Origin: Maritalea porphyrae
GTDB lineage: Bacteria > Pseudomonadota > Alphaproteobacteria > Rhizobiales > Devosiaceae
Length of the DNA stretch: 64,000 bases
Assembly (NCBI RefSeq): GCF_030159895.1
Contig: NZ_BSNI01000002.1
Span: 1,576,306 to 1,640,305, forward strand
Direction: 5' to 3'
Part shown: one piece after another, positions 23,744-33,077 of the stretch
Position numbering within the stretch: position 1 is the first letter of the stretch
Layout: every line of letters starts with the position of its first letter
Notes under the pieces: model-generated
Database searches by the model: none
Told to the model about the DNA's origin: nothing
Seen by the model: only the letters and a program-made list of their open reading frames with translations
Made by a program: the position numbers and the translations under genes

Positions 23744-24990
23744 TCAACAATCTCCGCAGTCTCTACAACCGCGTGGAACAGAACGTCGGTGCCGGCCGCT
23801 GCCCATTCGGGTGAAATTTCCTCATCTTCATTGTGACTTAGCCCGTCAACGCAAGGACACATCACCATCGCGGTTGGGGCGGTGCGGTTGATCCAGCATG
23901 CATCATGTCCCGCGCCAGAAATCAGGTTGCGGTGCGAATAGCCAAGCCGTTCGGCCGCGTTGCGCACAGCGGTGACGCATTTTTCGTCAAATTTGACGGG
24001 GTCAAAGCCGCCAACTTTTTCAAGCTCAACAGCTAAGCCCATTTCGTCGCAAATCTCTTTTGCACCAGCGGCGAGGCGTTTTTCCATATCCTCAATCACG
24101 CTCAATTCTGGCGAGCGGAAATCCACGGTGAACACGACTTTGCCGGGGATCACGTTGCGTGAATTTGGGTAAACATCGATATGGCCAGCCGCGCCAACCG
24201 CGTCTGGCTTGTGCGACCATGCGATTTCATCAACAAGTTGCAATATCTTGGCCATGCCAAGCCCTGCATTTTTGCGCATTGGCATTGGAGTCGAGCCAGT
24301 GTGGCTTTCCTTACCCGTCACGGTTACTTGGGTCCAAGAAAGGCCCTGACCGTGAGTCACAACGCCAATGTCTTTACCTTCAGCTTCAAGAATTGGGCCT
24401 TGCTCAATGTGCAATTCAAAGAAGGCGTGCATCTTACGATCACCAACTTTTTCTTCGCCCTTCCAGCCGATGCGTTCTAGCTCGTCGCCAAATTTTAAGC
24501 CCTCGGCATCGGTACGGTCATAAGCCCAATCTTGCGTGTGCATGCCAGCAAAAACGCCAGAGGCCAGCATGGCAGGTGCAAAGCGGGTGCCTTCTTCGTT
24601 AGTCCAGTTGGTCACAACAATTGGGTGCTTGGTTTTGATGTTGAGGTCGTTCAGTGTGCGAATAATCTCAAGCCCGGCCAAAACGCCTAGCACACCGTCA
24701 TATTTGCCGCCGGTTGGTTGGGTATCAAGGTGCGAACCGACATAGACGGGCAGGGCGTCTGGGTCGGTGCCTTCATGGCGCATGAACATGTTGCCCATCT
24801 GGTCAACACCCATGGTCATGCCGGCTTCTTCGCACCATTTGCGGAAAAGATGGCGGCCTTCACCGTCCTCGTCGGTGACGGTTTGACGATTATTGCCGCC
24901 GCGCAGCCCCGGGCCAATTTTCGCCATCTCCATCAAACTGTCCCACAAACGGTCGCCGTTGATACGCTGGTTAGTGCCTGGTGCTGCCAT
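23740..24990 (-). CDS. amaB: N-carbamoyl-beta-alanine amidohydrolase (beta-ureidopropionase, M20 type)
   Basis: 416-aa zinc hydrolase of the hydantoinase/carbamoylase branch. Motifs: VGSHLDTQPTGGKYDGVLG (metal His/Asp), TNEEGTRFAPAMLASG (catalytic Glu), ELHIEQGPILEAEG and ISGAGHDACWINR. It releases beta-alanine, CO2 and ammonia from N-carbamoyl-beta-alanine, the step after HydA. Expressed with mmsA and the aminotransferase upstream on the same strand. Confidence 0.92.
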   Translation of the reverse strand: MAAPGTNQRINGDRLWDSLMEMAKIGPGLRGGNNRQTVTDEDGEGRHLFRKWCEEAGMTMGVDQMGNMFMRHEGTDPDALPVYVGSHLDTQPTGGKYDGVLGVLAGLEIIRTLNDLNIKTKHPIVVTNWTNEEGTRFAPAMLASGVFAGMHTQDWAYDRTDAEGLKFGDELERIGWKGEEKVGDRKMHAFFELHIEQGPILEAEGKDIGVVTHGQGLSWTQVTVTGKESHTGSTPMPMRKNAGLGMAKILQLVDEIAWSHKPDAVGAAGHIDVYPNSRNVIPGKVVFTVDFRSPELSVIEDMEKRLAAGAKEICDEMGLAVELEKVGGFDPVKFDEKCVTAVRNAAERLGYSHRNLISGAGHDACWINRTAPTAMVMCPCVDGLSHNEDEEISPEWAAAGTDVLFHAVVETAEIVE

Positions 24991-25034
24991 CGATCTTTTC
25001 CTTTAAGATTCTGCCTATAGTTTATCTGTGTCCA

Positions 25035-26525
25035 TTAAGAAGGGAAGGTGAAAACTGCGCCTTCTTTTATGCCTTCGGGCCATCTTGTGGTCACGGTTTT
25101 AAGACGCGTGTAGAAATGCACGCCCTCTGGGCCATACATGCCATGCGCGCCAAAGCTTGAACGCTTCCAACCGCCAAAGCTGTGGAATGCCACTGGCACC
25201 GGAATCGGCACGTTTACGCCCACCATGCCCACTTCAATCTTGTCGGCAAATTCGCGAGCCGCGTCACCATCTCGGGTGAAAATGGCGGTGCCGTTGCCAT
25301 ATTCGTGCGCGTTGATCATATCAACCGCTTCGCCATAGTCCTTGGCACGCACAACTGACAATACGGGGCCGAAAATCTCTTCTTTGTAGATCGACATATC
25401 GGTGGTCACTTTGTCAAACAAAGTGCCGCCGACGAAGTAGCCATTTTCATAGCCTTGTGGAGAATAACCACGACCGTCGACCACAAGGTCTGCACCAGAA
25501 GCAACGCCTTGGTTGATATAGTCTTCAACCTTTTCCTTGTGCGCTTTGGTGATGACGGGCCCCATTTCAGCGTCTTTGTCGGTCGCTGGGCCTACCTTGA
25601 GCGCTTCCACGCGAGGTTTAAGCTTCTCAACCAGCGTGTCGGCGGTCTTTTCACCAATTGGCACCGCAACTGAAATTGCCATGCAGCGCTCGCCTGCTGA
25701 ACCATAGCCCGCGCCCATCAAAGCATCAGCGGCTTTGTCCATGTCTGCATCCGGCATGATGATCATGTGGTTTTTTGCGCCGCCCAAAGCCTGCACACGT
25801 TTGCCCGCAGCGGTGCCGCGTTGATAGACATATTCCGCGATTGGGGTGGAGCCCACAAAGCTAACCGCTTTGATGTCTTGGTGATCAAGGATCGTATCCA
25901 CGGCCAATTTATCGCCATGCACAACGTTAAGAACACCATCGGGGAACCCAGCTTCTTGGAACAAGTCCCAAGTCAACATGGGCGCCGATGGGTCACGCTC
26001 GGAGGGTTTGAGCACAAAGGTATTTCCGCACGCAATTGCCACGGGGAACATCCACATGGGCACCATTGCAGGGAAGTTGAACGGGGTAATACCCGCCACG
26101 ACGCCAAGCGGCTTGCGGTCAGCATAAGTATCGATTGATGGGCCAACATTGCGGCTATAATCGCCCTTAAGAAGCGAAGGGATACCGCAAGCAAATTCCA
26201 CCACTTCCAATCCGCGCTGGACTTCGCCCAAGGCGTCATCATGGGTTTTGCCATGTTCTTTAGAGATTTCGCGGGCAATGTCGTCGGCATGCTTGTTCAG
26301 CAGTTCAAGATATTTGAACATGTAGCGCGCGCGCTTCAAGGATGGGGTGTCGCCCCATTCAGGCGCGGCCGCTTTCGCTGCTGCAACCGCTGAATTTACC
26401 TCTTCCACAGTGGAAAGCGGCAGTTCAGCGCTCTGCTCGCCAGTTGCCGGATTGAACACCGGCACCCGGTTTGTCGAAGCGGAAGTCACGCGTTGGCCGT
26501 TGATGGCATTTTGAATAATAGTCAT
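25035..26525 (-). CDS. mmsA: CoA-acylating (methyl)malonate-semialdehyde dehydrogenase
   Basis: 496-aa aldehyde dehydrogenase. It has the MmsA-type patterns GVVAGITPFNFPAMVPMWMFP, ALGGAKNHMIIMPDAD and the catalytic Cys in GSAGERCMAIS. Converts malonate semialdehyde (from uracil) to acetyl-CoA and methylmalonate semialdehyde (from thymine) to propionyl-CoA. Its ATG overlaps the aminotransferase stop (TAATG), so production is coupled to the preceding step of the pathway. Confidence 0.95.
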   Translation of the reverse strand: MTIIQNAINGQRVTSASTNRVPVFNPATGEQSAELPLSTVEEVNSAVAAAKAAAPEWGDTPSLKRARYMFKYLELLNKHADDIAREISKEHGKTHDDALGEVQRGLEVVEFACGIPSLLKGDYSRNVGPSIDTYADRKPLGVVAGITPFNFPAMVPMWMFPVAIACGNTFVLKPSERDPSAPMLTWDLFQEAGFPDGVLNVVHGDKLAVDTILDHQDIKAVSFVGSTPIAEYVYQRGTAAGKRVQALGGAKNHMIIMPDADMDKAADALMGAGYGSAGERCMAISVAVPIGEKTADTLVEKLKPRVEALKVGPATDKDAEMGPVITKAHKEKVEDYINQGVASGADLVVDGRGYSPQGYENGYFVGGTLFDKVTTDMSIYKEEIFGPVLSVVRAKDYGEAVDMINAHEYGNGTAIFTRDGDAAREFADKIEVGMVGVNVPIPVPVAFHSFGGWKRSSFGAHGMYGPEGVHFYTRLKTVTTRWPEGIKEGAVFTFPS

Positions 26526-27850
26526 TAGTCGGCCTCATTCAGAACAGTGCGGAGCGTATCCACAAGCTGATCAATTTGGTCTTTGGAAATGATAAGTGGC
26601 GGTGACAACGCAATCGTGTCGCCGGTGGTGCGGATCAAAAGCCCACGCTCATAAGCGTCTAGGAAACAAGAGAATGCGCGCTTAGTTGGCTCGCCAGCAA
26701 TTGGTTCCAGCTCAATCGCACCAATTAGCCCGATATTGCGAATATCAATCACATGCTTCGCGTCCTTAAGTGAATGCAGCGCATCTTCCCAATATTGCCC
26801 GACATCAGAAGCCCGGTCTAAAAGACCTTCTTCTTCATATGTCTCAAGTGTGGCCAAACCAGCCGCGCTGGCAATTGGGTTGCCCGAATAGGTGTAGCCG
26901 TGGAAGAACTCGATAAGGTGTTCTGGACCAGTCATAAAGGCATCGTGGATTTCATCACGCACAAATACCGCACCCATTGGAATCACGCCATTGGTGAGGC
27001 CCTTGGCCGTGGTGATAATGTCTGGCATTACGTCAAAATGCTGCGCCGCGAATGGTGATCCCAATCGGCCAAAGCCGGTGATCACTTCATCAAAGATCAG
27101 CAAAATGCCGTGCTTAGTGCAAATGTCGCGCAAGCGCTGCAAATAGCCTTTGGGCGGAATAAGCACGCCAGTTGAACCCGCAACAGGCTCGACAATTACC
27201 GCTGCGATCGTGGATGCGTCATGCACAGCCACAATGCGCTCCAACTCGTCCGCCAAGTTTGCACCATGCTCTGGCATGCCGCGCGTAAAGCTGTTTTGGT
27301 CGGGCAGGTGAGTGTGCGGCAGGTGATCAACGCCACCCAACAATGTGCCAAACATTTTGCGGTTTGGCATAATGCCGCCCACAGAAATGCCGCCAAAGTT
27401 TACGCCGTGATAGCCGCGTTCACGACCGATCAAGCGCGTGCGTGATCCTTCGCCTTTGACGCGCTGATAGGCGAGGGCGATTTTAAGCGCCGTATCCACC
27501 GACTCAGAGCCTGAATTGGTGAAAAACACATGGTCCATGCCTTTGGGCGAAATGTCAGTAAGACGAGTTGCCAGCTGGAAGGCTTTCGGGTGACCCATTT
27601 GAAATGCCGGCGCATAATCCAGCTCGGCGGCTTGCTTTTGGATCGCTTCAGTAATTTTTGGGCGACAGTGGCCCGCATTGCAACACCATAGGCCCGCGGT
27701 GCCATCAAGCACTTCGCGACCGTCCGCCGTTGCGTAATGCATGTCTTTTGCACCCACAAACATACGTGGTTGTTTCTTAAACTGGCGATTTGCCGTAAAC
27801 GGCATCCAAAACGCGTTTAGATCGTTAGGCACAGTGGTAGTGTCAGTCAT
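26525..27850 (-). CDS. Class III aminotransferase, probable beta-alanine:pyruvate transaminase
   Basis: 441 aa from ATG 27850 (MTDTTTVPNDLNAFWMPFTANRQFKK); upstream in-frame starts would include the promoter region and are rejected, and GGAGG precedes 27850. PLP motifs: NSGSESVDTALKIA, RERGYHGVNFGG, LIFDEVITGFGRLG and the Schiff-base Lys in TTAKGLTNGVIPMGA. The N-terminal FWMPFTANRQFKK is typical of omega-amino acid:pyruvate transaminases. A RutR-type palindrome lies about 105 nt upstream. Confidence 0.93.
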   Translation of the reverse strand: MTDTTTVPNDLNAFWMPFTANRQFKKQPRMFVGAKDMHYATADGREVLDGTAGLWCCNAGHCRPKITEAIQKQAAELDYAPAFQMGHPKAFQLATRLTDISPKGMDHVFFTNSGSESVDTALKIALAYQRVKGEGSRTRLIGRERGYHGVNFGGISVGGIMPNRKMFGTLLGGVDHLPHTHLPDQNSFTRGMPEHGANLADELERIVAVHDASTIAAVIVEPVAGSTGVLIPPKGYLQRLRDICTKHGILLIFDEVITGFGRLGSPFAAQHFDVMPDIITTAKGLTNGVIPMGAVFVRDEIHDAFMTGPEHLIEFFHGYTYSGNPIASAAGLATLETYEEEGLLDRASDVGQYWEDALHSLKDAKHVIDIRNIGLIGAIELEPIAGEPTKRAFSCFLDAYERGLLIRTTGDTIALSPPLIISKDQIDQLVDTLRTVLNEAD

Positions 27851-27954
27851 TTCCGCACCTCCCCCTCCTCGTTCGCTGCGGAATAGTCTAGTTTGGACAC
27901 AGCTGATTTTTGTGCTACCCAAAAATTGACTATTTGATAAAACCTTAACCCATC

Positions 27955-27968
27955 TGACCATTTGGTCA
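27955..27968. promoter_or_regulatory. rutR box: RutR-type operator upstream of the aminotransferase
   Basis: Perfect palindrome TGACCA-TT-TGGTCA inside CTGACCATTTGGTCAAG, matching the known RutR consensus TTGACCAnnTGGTCAA except at one outer base. It lies in the divergent spacer between the aminotransferase (minus) and the first RutR-like gene (plus), so it can control both. A degenerate second copy is TTGACTATTTGATAAA at 27926-27941. Confidence 0.85.
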
Positions 27969-28044
27969 AGTTTTATTTGCATGCAGCAAAAATTTGATAA
28001 AATGCCATAAATGGCGGTGAACAAAAGTGATCAAATCATAACAA

Positions 28045-28695
28045 ATGACCAACGGCAACTTTAAAAAACCAAGTACGCGCAATCAAAAGAAGCAGGCGAT
28101 CCTGGATGCAGCAGAGAAAATCTTTGCAGAGTACGGGTTTAAAGGGGCTACAACCCAAATGATCGCTGATTTTGCGGGTATTCCAAAGGCCAATTTGCAC
28201 TACTATTTTCCCACCAAGGAAGCCCTTTATAGTCAGGTGGTGCAGAACATATTTGATATCTGGTTGGAAGCGGCCGATTCTTTTGATCAAAATATGGATC
28301 CAGCGATTGCGCTCGCAAGTTATATCAACAAAAAAATGGAAATTTCGCGTGCTCATCCAAATGGGTCCAAGGTTTGGGCCAACGAAGTGATGCACGGCGC
28401 GCCGATTATTCAAGACTATTTGGAGACGACCTTAAAAGAGTGGACGACCTCTCGCGAAGCCGTTATTCAGAGCTGGATAGACGAAGGGCGTATGGACAAA
28501 ATCGATCCAAAGCACCTTCTATATATGATATGGGCCACGACCCAGCACTATGCGGATTTCGTGCATCAGGTTCAAACTTTGAACGATGGACAACCGTTTG
28601 ATGATGGGGCATGGCAAGCCGCCACCCGAGATGTGAAAAAGATCATTCTCGCAGGGGTGGGGCTTCAAACTGGGGGTGATGATGGCGACCACTGA
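28045..28695 (+). CDS. TetR-family regulator, RutR-like (paralogue 1)
   Basis: 216 aa with a TetR helix-turn-helix (ILDAAEKIFAEYGFKGATTQMIADFAGIPKANLHYYFPTKEALY). Its C-terminal YcdC-type domain contains the RutR-like stretch KIDPKHLLYMIWATTQHYADF. RutR is a uracil/thymine-responsive repressor in E. coli. This copy is divergent from the aminotransferase, with a RutR palindrome between them, and overlaps a second RutR-like gene by a few nt. Which paralogue is the uracil sensor cannot be told by eye. Confidence 0.88.
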   Translation: MTNGNFKKPSTRNQKKQAILDAAEKIFAEYGFKGATTQMIADFAGIPKANLHYYFPTKEALYSQVVQNIFDIWLEAADSFDQNMDPAIALASYINKKMEISRAHPNGSKVWANEVMHGAPIIQDYLETTLKEWTTSREAVIQSWIDEGRMDKIDPKHLLYMIWATTQHYADFVHQVQTLNDGQPFDDGAWQAATRDVKKIILAGVGLQTGGDDGDH

Positions 28696-29317
28696 AGTGG
28701 AAAAACCGCAGCGCAAGACACGTATTCAGCGTGCAAACGAACAAAAGATTCTAGAAGCGGCACTGGAAGTGTTCTCACAACACGGATTTCGTGGATCAAC
28801 CATCGATCAAATTTCAGAAGAAGCCGGCATGTCCAAGCCCAATCTCTTGTACTATTTCAAATCTAAGCAAGACATTCACGAGACATTGTTGTCGCGCTTG
28901 TTGGATAGCTGGCTGGACCCGATGCGCGAACTAAGCGCCGACGGTGATCCGCTCGAAGAAATTCTGAACTATGTGCGTCGCAAAATTGAAATGGCCCGCG
29001 ACTATCCTCGGGAAAGCCGTTTGTTTGCGAATGAGATTATCCAAGGCGCGCCACGGATAAAGCCAATCCTGGGCGGAGAGATCAACGATCTTTTGAACTC
29101 AAAAGCAGCAATTATCGCCAATTGGATGGAAGAGGGTAAGCTTAAAAAAGTCGACCCCAAGCATTTGATCTTTTCGATCTGGGCAACGACACAGCATTAC
29201 TCAGATTTTGAAGAGCAGGTGCGCGTAGTGCTTGGTCGCGGCATTGATGATCCTGCCGAATTTGAGAACACCAAAGCCTATTTGGAAAACATGTTCACAT
29301 CTATGTTGAAGGTCTAA
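28679..29317 (+). CDS. rutR: TetR-family regulator, RutR-like (paralogue 2)
   Basis: 212 aa. The helix-turn-helix GSTIDQISEEAGMSKPNLLYYFKSKQDIH and the C-terminal KVDPKHLIFSIWATTQHYSDFEEQV closely resemble RutR. GTG 28676, ATG 28679 and ATG 28682 are consecutive; all overlap the end of paralogue 1. Both proteins share the domain plan and key segments, so they arose by tandem duplication. The first may act as activator or respond to a different ligand. The gene ends convergently, overlapping the DMT transporter stop. Confidence 0.88.
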   Translation: MMATTEVEKPQRKTRIQRANEQKILEAALEVFSQHGFRGSTIDQISEEAGMSKPNLLYYFKSKQDIHETLLSRLLDSWLDPMRELSADGDPLEEILNYVRRKIEMARDYPRESRLFANEIIQGAPRIKPILGGEINDLLNSKAAIIANWMEEGKLKKVDPKHLIFSIWATTQHYSDFEEQVRVVLGRGIDDPAEFENTKAYLENMFTSMLKV

Positions 29318-30219
29318 CCTTCTTTAGCGAACGCCAAAACCAACAAAGCGATAACGGTGACCAATGCGCCCAAGGCGACGCTTGGATTTACCCAGCCGCG
29401 CCCCGAAACGCCTTCAATGACAATGATGAAGCTAGGCGTAAGATAGCCATAGCTCATCACCTTGGACGCAGGCAGCCGCAGGCTAGCATATTGCAGCAGG
29501 AAAAAGGTGAGGGCAGTGGTGAAAATGGTGAGGTACAAGCCCGCCCAATAAACAACTGCAGGCAGGTTGAGCCAATCGGTCGAAACTATGCCCCACGCCG
29601 CATAGATAGTTAGAACCACGGCGCAGGCAAGTAATGTCCAGAAAGAAAACATCACCACTGGTTCGCCTCGATTGAGTTTGCGTACAAGCGGCGCGTAGGC
29701 CCCGTGGCACACAACGCCGACGAAAAAGGTCATTTCCCCAGTACCAATGTTGAACGACAACAGTGCGTTCAAGTCACCACGGAAAATTACCCATACGGCA
29801 CCTGCTGCTGCGATCAGCAGACTAATCATCATGCGCGGTGATACGCGTTGCGCCAAAAACAGAACACCGAACGCCGCCGAAATCATTGGCATTAGGGTAA
29901 AGACTGCACCCGTTGAAACGGGAGAGGCAATTTTGAGCGCCTCGAACATGGTGACGAAATAAACACCCATTAATGCGCCGAGAACCAGGAAGCGCTGGGG
30001 CGATTTGGGCAAGATCTGGCCGCGTTCGACCAGTTTGTTGCCGGTGAAAAAGGCGATTAGGCCCATCACAATTGCAGCCAGCATAAACCGCGACGCGCTC
30101 AATGCGCCTGGATCGATGTGCGGCGCGGCCAAAGCACCAAATGAGAAGCTTGCGGATATCAGCAAGGCAAACAGAATCATAGCAAAATGGCCGCGAAGTT
30201 TTTCGCGGCCATCAATCAC
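29314..30219 (-). CDS. EamA/DMT-family permease
   Basis: About 301 aa with roughly ten helices and two EamA repeats (ISASFSFGALAAPHIDPGALSASRFMLAAIVMG in the first). Start is uncertain: GTG 30219 keeps VIDGREKLRGHF, a hydrophilic lead plausible for the family; ATG 30180 would start directly at the first helix. The DNA coding GREKLRGHF is itself a perfect hairpin that may end the preA transcript. Downstream of preA on the same strand; a metabolite exporter or importer linked to the pathway by position only. Confidence 0.8.
   Translation of the reverse strand: MIDGREKLRGHFAMILFALLISASFSFGALAAPHIDPGALSASRFMLAAIVMGLIAFFTGNKLVERGQILPKSPQRFLVLGALMGVYFVTMFEALKIASPVSTGAVFTLMPMISAAFGVLFLAQRVSPRMMISLLIAAAGAVWVIFRGDLNALLSFNIGTGEMTFFVGVVCHGAYAPLVRKLNRGEPVVMFSFWTLLACAVVLTIYAAWGIVSTDWLNLPAVVYWAGLYLTIFTTALTFFLLQYASLRLPASKVMSYGYLTPSFIIVIEGVSGRGWVNPSVALGALVTVIALLVLAFAKEG
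30184..30212 (-). terminator. Hairpin after preA, inside or just before the DMT gene
   Basis: On the minus strand ATGGCCGCGAA / TTCGCGGCCAT forms an 11-bp perfect stem with a 4-nt loop, followed by only TTTT. It follows the preA stop by about 40 nt and may partially terminate the preT-preA transcript. Confidence 0.5.
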
Positions 30220-30253
30220 CTGCCCATGATGTGGGGAGCGGGTGGTTTCAGTA

Positions 30254-31564
30254 TTATTCGGCAGGTTCTGTGACTGCGCTTGGATTGTTTGGGTGCGTGG
30301 TCCAGTTGGCATAATTTGGATCAATCTCTTTTTGGGTGCGCGGGTCGACCCCGGAGATTTGCTCCATTGTAATGCAACTATCAACCGGACAGACATTTAC
30401 GCACAGGTTACACCCAACGCATTCCTCGTCAATCACCTCAAACTTGCGTGCGCCATCCACCAAATCAGTGATTGCTTGGTGAGACGTATCTTCACAAGCA
30501 ATGTGGCAGCGACCACATTTGATGCACAAATCTTGGTCGATCTTCGCTTTCGTGACGTAGTTGAGATTGAGATATTTCCAATCTGTCACGTTTGGCGCAG
30601 CACGTCCGACAAAATCGTCGATGCTGTCATATCCCTTTTGATCCATCCACTCGGACAGGCCAGAGATCATTTCTTGCACAATCTTAAAGCCATATGTCAT
30701 CGCGGCTGTGCAGACTTGGACATTGCCACAACCAAGTGAGATGAACTCGGCCGCATCTTTCCATGTGGAGATGCCGCCAATGCCTGAAATTGGTAAGCCG
30801 GCTGTTTCCGGATCGCGGGCAATTTCGGCAACCATGTTCATCGCGATCGGCTTAACTGCTGGACCGCAATAACCGCCGTGAGAGCCTTTGCCATCGATTG
30901 TTGGCACCGGCGCAAAATTGTCCAAATCGACTTCAACAATCGAGTTGATGGTGTTGATCAAGCTCACAGCGTCCGCGCCGCCAGCTTTCGCCGCACGGGC
31001 AGGGTAGCGAACGTCGGTGATGTTTGGCGTGAGTTTCACAATCACTGGCTTGGAGTAGTATTTTTTGCACCACTCGGTGACCATTTGGATATATTCGGGC
31101 ACTTGGCCAACTGCAGCGCCCATGCCGCGTTCGCTCATGCCGTGCGGACAGCCAAAGTTCAATTCGATGCCATCAACGCCCGTTTCTTCGACACGGGGCA
31201 GAATGTCCTTCCAAGCTTGTTCTTCACAAGGCACCATGATCGAGGCGATAATCGCGCGGTCTGGCCAACGCTTTTTCACTTCGGTCATTTCTTGCAGGTT
31301 GATTTCTAAAGAGCGGTCTGTGATCAACTCGATGTTGTTCAAGCCCATCAAGCGGCGATCAGGGCCAAAAATGGCGCCGTAGCGCGGCCCATTTACGTTG
31401 ACCACTGGTGGGCCTTCTGAGCCAAGAGTTTTCCATACTACGCCACCCCAGCCCGCTTCAAATGCGCGCTCGACATTGTATGCTTTGTCAGTTGGGGGAG
31501 CAGACGCCAACCAAAAAGGGTTTGGCGATTTGATGCCCAAAAAGTCGGTCGTAAGATCAGCCAT
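30254..31564 (-). CDS. preA: NAD-dependent dihydropyrimidine dehydrogenase, catalytic subunit PreA
   Basis: 436 aa. An N-terminal FMN TIM-barrel of the dihydroorotate dehydrogenase family (FLGIKSPNPFWLASAPPTDKAYNVERAFEAGWGG; NFGCPHGMSERGMGAAVGQ with the catalytic Cys). Then a C-terminal pair of [4Fe-4S] motifs, CIKCGRCHIAC and CVGCNLCVNVC. Reduces uracil and thymine with electrons from PreT. It follows preT by 18 nt. Confidence 0.97.
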   Translation of the reverse strand: MADLTTDFLGIKSPNPFWLASAPPTDKAYNVERAFEAGWGGVVWKTLGSEGPPVVNVNGPRYGAIFGPDRRLMGLNNIELITDRSLEINLQEMTEVKKRWPDRAIIASIMVPCEEQAWKDILPRVEETGVDGIELNFGCPHGMSERGMGAAVGQVPEYIQMVTEWCKKYYSKPVIVKLTPNITDVRYPARAAKAGGADAVSLINTINSIVEVDLDNFAPVPTIDGKGSHGGYCGPAVKPIAMNMVAEIARDPETAGLPISGIGGISTWKDAAEFISLGCGNVQVCTAAMTYGFKIVQEMISGLSEWMDQKGYDSIDDFVGRAAPNVTDWKYLNLNYVTKAKIDQDLCIKCGRCHIACEDTSHQAITDLVDGARKFEVIDEECVGCNLCVNVCPVDSCITMEQISGVDPRTQKEIDPNYANWTTHPNNPSAVTEPAE

Positions 31565-31582
31565 TTTTGTTCTCCTATTCGG

Positions 31583-32938
31583 TTAGCGTGTCAAAAAAGC
31601 GTGGATGCTTTCGGCGGCAAGTTTGCCGTCTTCCACAGATTCAACAGTTAAATCTTCGCCACCTGCAACGCAGTCGCCGCCCGCCCAAACTTTGGCGAGT
31701 GACGTCTTTCCGTCTTCGGTGATCTTTATGCGACGTGCTTCAAGCTCGATGCCAGCATCGCTCAAAACGCTTGAATCAAACTTTTGACCAATTGCCTTAA
31801 ATACCTGATCCGCTTCGAGTTTTATTTTTTCGCCGGTTCCAGAGAGCTTGCCATTTTCTTGCGACGTATATTCAAGCTCAATGCCTGTGATTTCATTCGC
31901 ATCGTTAGAAATGAGCGCTGTGGGTTGCAACCAATGGCGAATGACAACCCCATGGGTTTGCGCCAACTCTTGCTCATAAAGGCTGGCGTTCATTCCGTCT
32001 TGCCCGCGCCGGTAAGCGATGGTGACGTTTTCGGCGCCAAGCAATTTAGTTTGAATGGCGATGTCGATGGCGGTCATGCCACCACCGATCACCACCACAT
32101 CGCGCCCAACAGGCAGGGAGCTCAAATCGTCGGTTTGGCGAAGCTTTTCAATGTAATCAACAGCGTCTAGGCAACCATCATTATCTTCGCCTTCAAGGCC
32201 TAGATCGTTGGTGTTGCCAAGTCCTACGCCGATAAATACAGCGTCAAAGTCGTCGCGCAATTGCTCAACAGAGATGTCGCGGCCAAGCGCTTGGTTGTTT
32301 TTGATCTCAATACCGCCGATGCCCAATACAAAGTCAACTTCTAGCTGAGCGAAGTTGTGAGTTGTCTTGTAAGCGGCGATACCATGTTCGTTGAGGCCAC
32401 CTGCTTTTGCGCGCGCTTCAAATATCGTGACATCGTGACCATGCATCGCCAAGCGGTGCGCGCATGAAAGACCGGCAGGACCTGCGCCAACAACGGCGAC
32501 GCGCTTGCCAGTCGAAGCGGCGCGCTTGAAGGGATGCTCTTTCGCGGTGGCCATCAAATGGTCGGTGGCATAGCGCTGAAGTTGGCCAATTTTAACTGGC
32601 TTACCTTCGGCTTCTTCGCGCACGCAAACTTCTTCGCAAAGTGTTTCCGTTGGGCAAACCCGGGCGCACATGCCGCCCAATATGTTCTGGTTCAGGATTG
32701 TCTTTGCTGAACCTGATGGGTTGTCGGCCGCGATTTCCCTGATGAAGAGGGGAATATCGATGCTGGTCGGGCACGCTGTCATGCAGGGCGCGTCATAGCA
32801 AAAATAGCATCGCTCGGCTTCGACCATGGCTTCATGGCGCGACAGCGGCGCGTGCAGATCCTCAAAATTGTTGTCATAGTCTATTTGGTCAAGGCGACCG
32901 GTGCGGATATCCCGCGTCGCGAAATCAGTTTCGCTCAT
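31583..32938 (-). CDS. preT: NAD-dependent dihydropyrimidine dehydrogenase, flavoprotein subunit PreT
   Basis: 451 aa. The N-terminal iron-sulfur region has CYFCYDAPCMTACP and CARVCPTETLCEEVC. It is followed by an FAD fold (AVVGAGPAGLSCAHRL) and a pyridine nucleotide fold (VVVIGGGMTAIDIAIQ), ending with WAGGDCVAGGEDLTVESVEDGK, as in GltB-like small subunits. The frame opens TTG-ATG; GGAGGA 8 nt before ATG 32938 fixes the start. Two RutR-type palindromes lie 117-155 nt upstream. Confidence 0.96.
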   Translation of the reverse strand: MSETDFATRDIRTGRLDQIDYDNNFEDLHAPLSRHEAMVEAERCYFCYDAPCMTACPTSIDIPLFIREIAADNPSGSAKTILNQNILGGMCARVCPTETLCEEVCVREEAEGKPVKIGQLQRYATDHLMATAKEHPFKRAASTGKRVAVVGAGPAGLSCAHRLAMHGHDVTIFEARAKAGGLNEHGIAAYKTTHNFAQLEVDFVLGIGGIEIKNNQALGRDISVEQLRDDFDAVFIGVGLGNTNDLGLEGEDNDGCLDAVDYIEKLRQTDDLSSLPVGRDVVVIGGGMTAIDIAIQTKLLGAENVTIAYRRGQDGMNASLYEQELAQTHGVVIRHWLQPTALISNDANEITGIELEYTSQENGKLSGTGEKIKLEADQVFKAIGQKFDSSVLSDAGIELEARRIKITEDGKTSLAKVWAGGDCVAGGEDLTVESVEDGKLAAESIHAFLTR

Positions 32939-33054
32939 CAATAGTCCTCCCCAGATTTGCCGCGGTACTTTGTATAAACGCGATCAGGTCTCCTCAAACC
33001 TAAACGCCAAAGCATGCCGGCAACACTTTCCTTCATCATATATCATTTGATATT

Positions 33055-33070
33055 TTTACCAAAAGGTCAA
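33055..33070. promoter_or_regulatory. rutR box: RutR-type operator, preT promoter site 1
   Basis: TTTACCAAAAGGTCAA, differing from the RutR consensus TTGACCAnnTGGTCAA at two positions. Eight nt away lies a second, better palindrome. Confidence 0.6.
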
Positions 33071-33077
33071 ACATTTT

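Noticed and set aside
27851-28024. N-terminal extension of the aminotransferase
   Set aside because: It would translate through the RutR palindrome and promoter; the ribosome site and family alignment point to ATG 27850.
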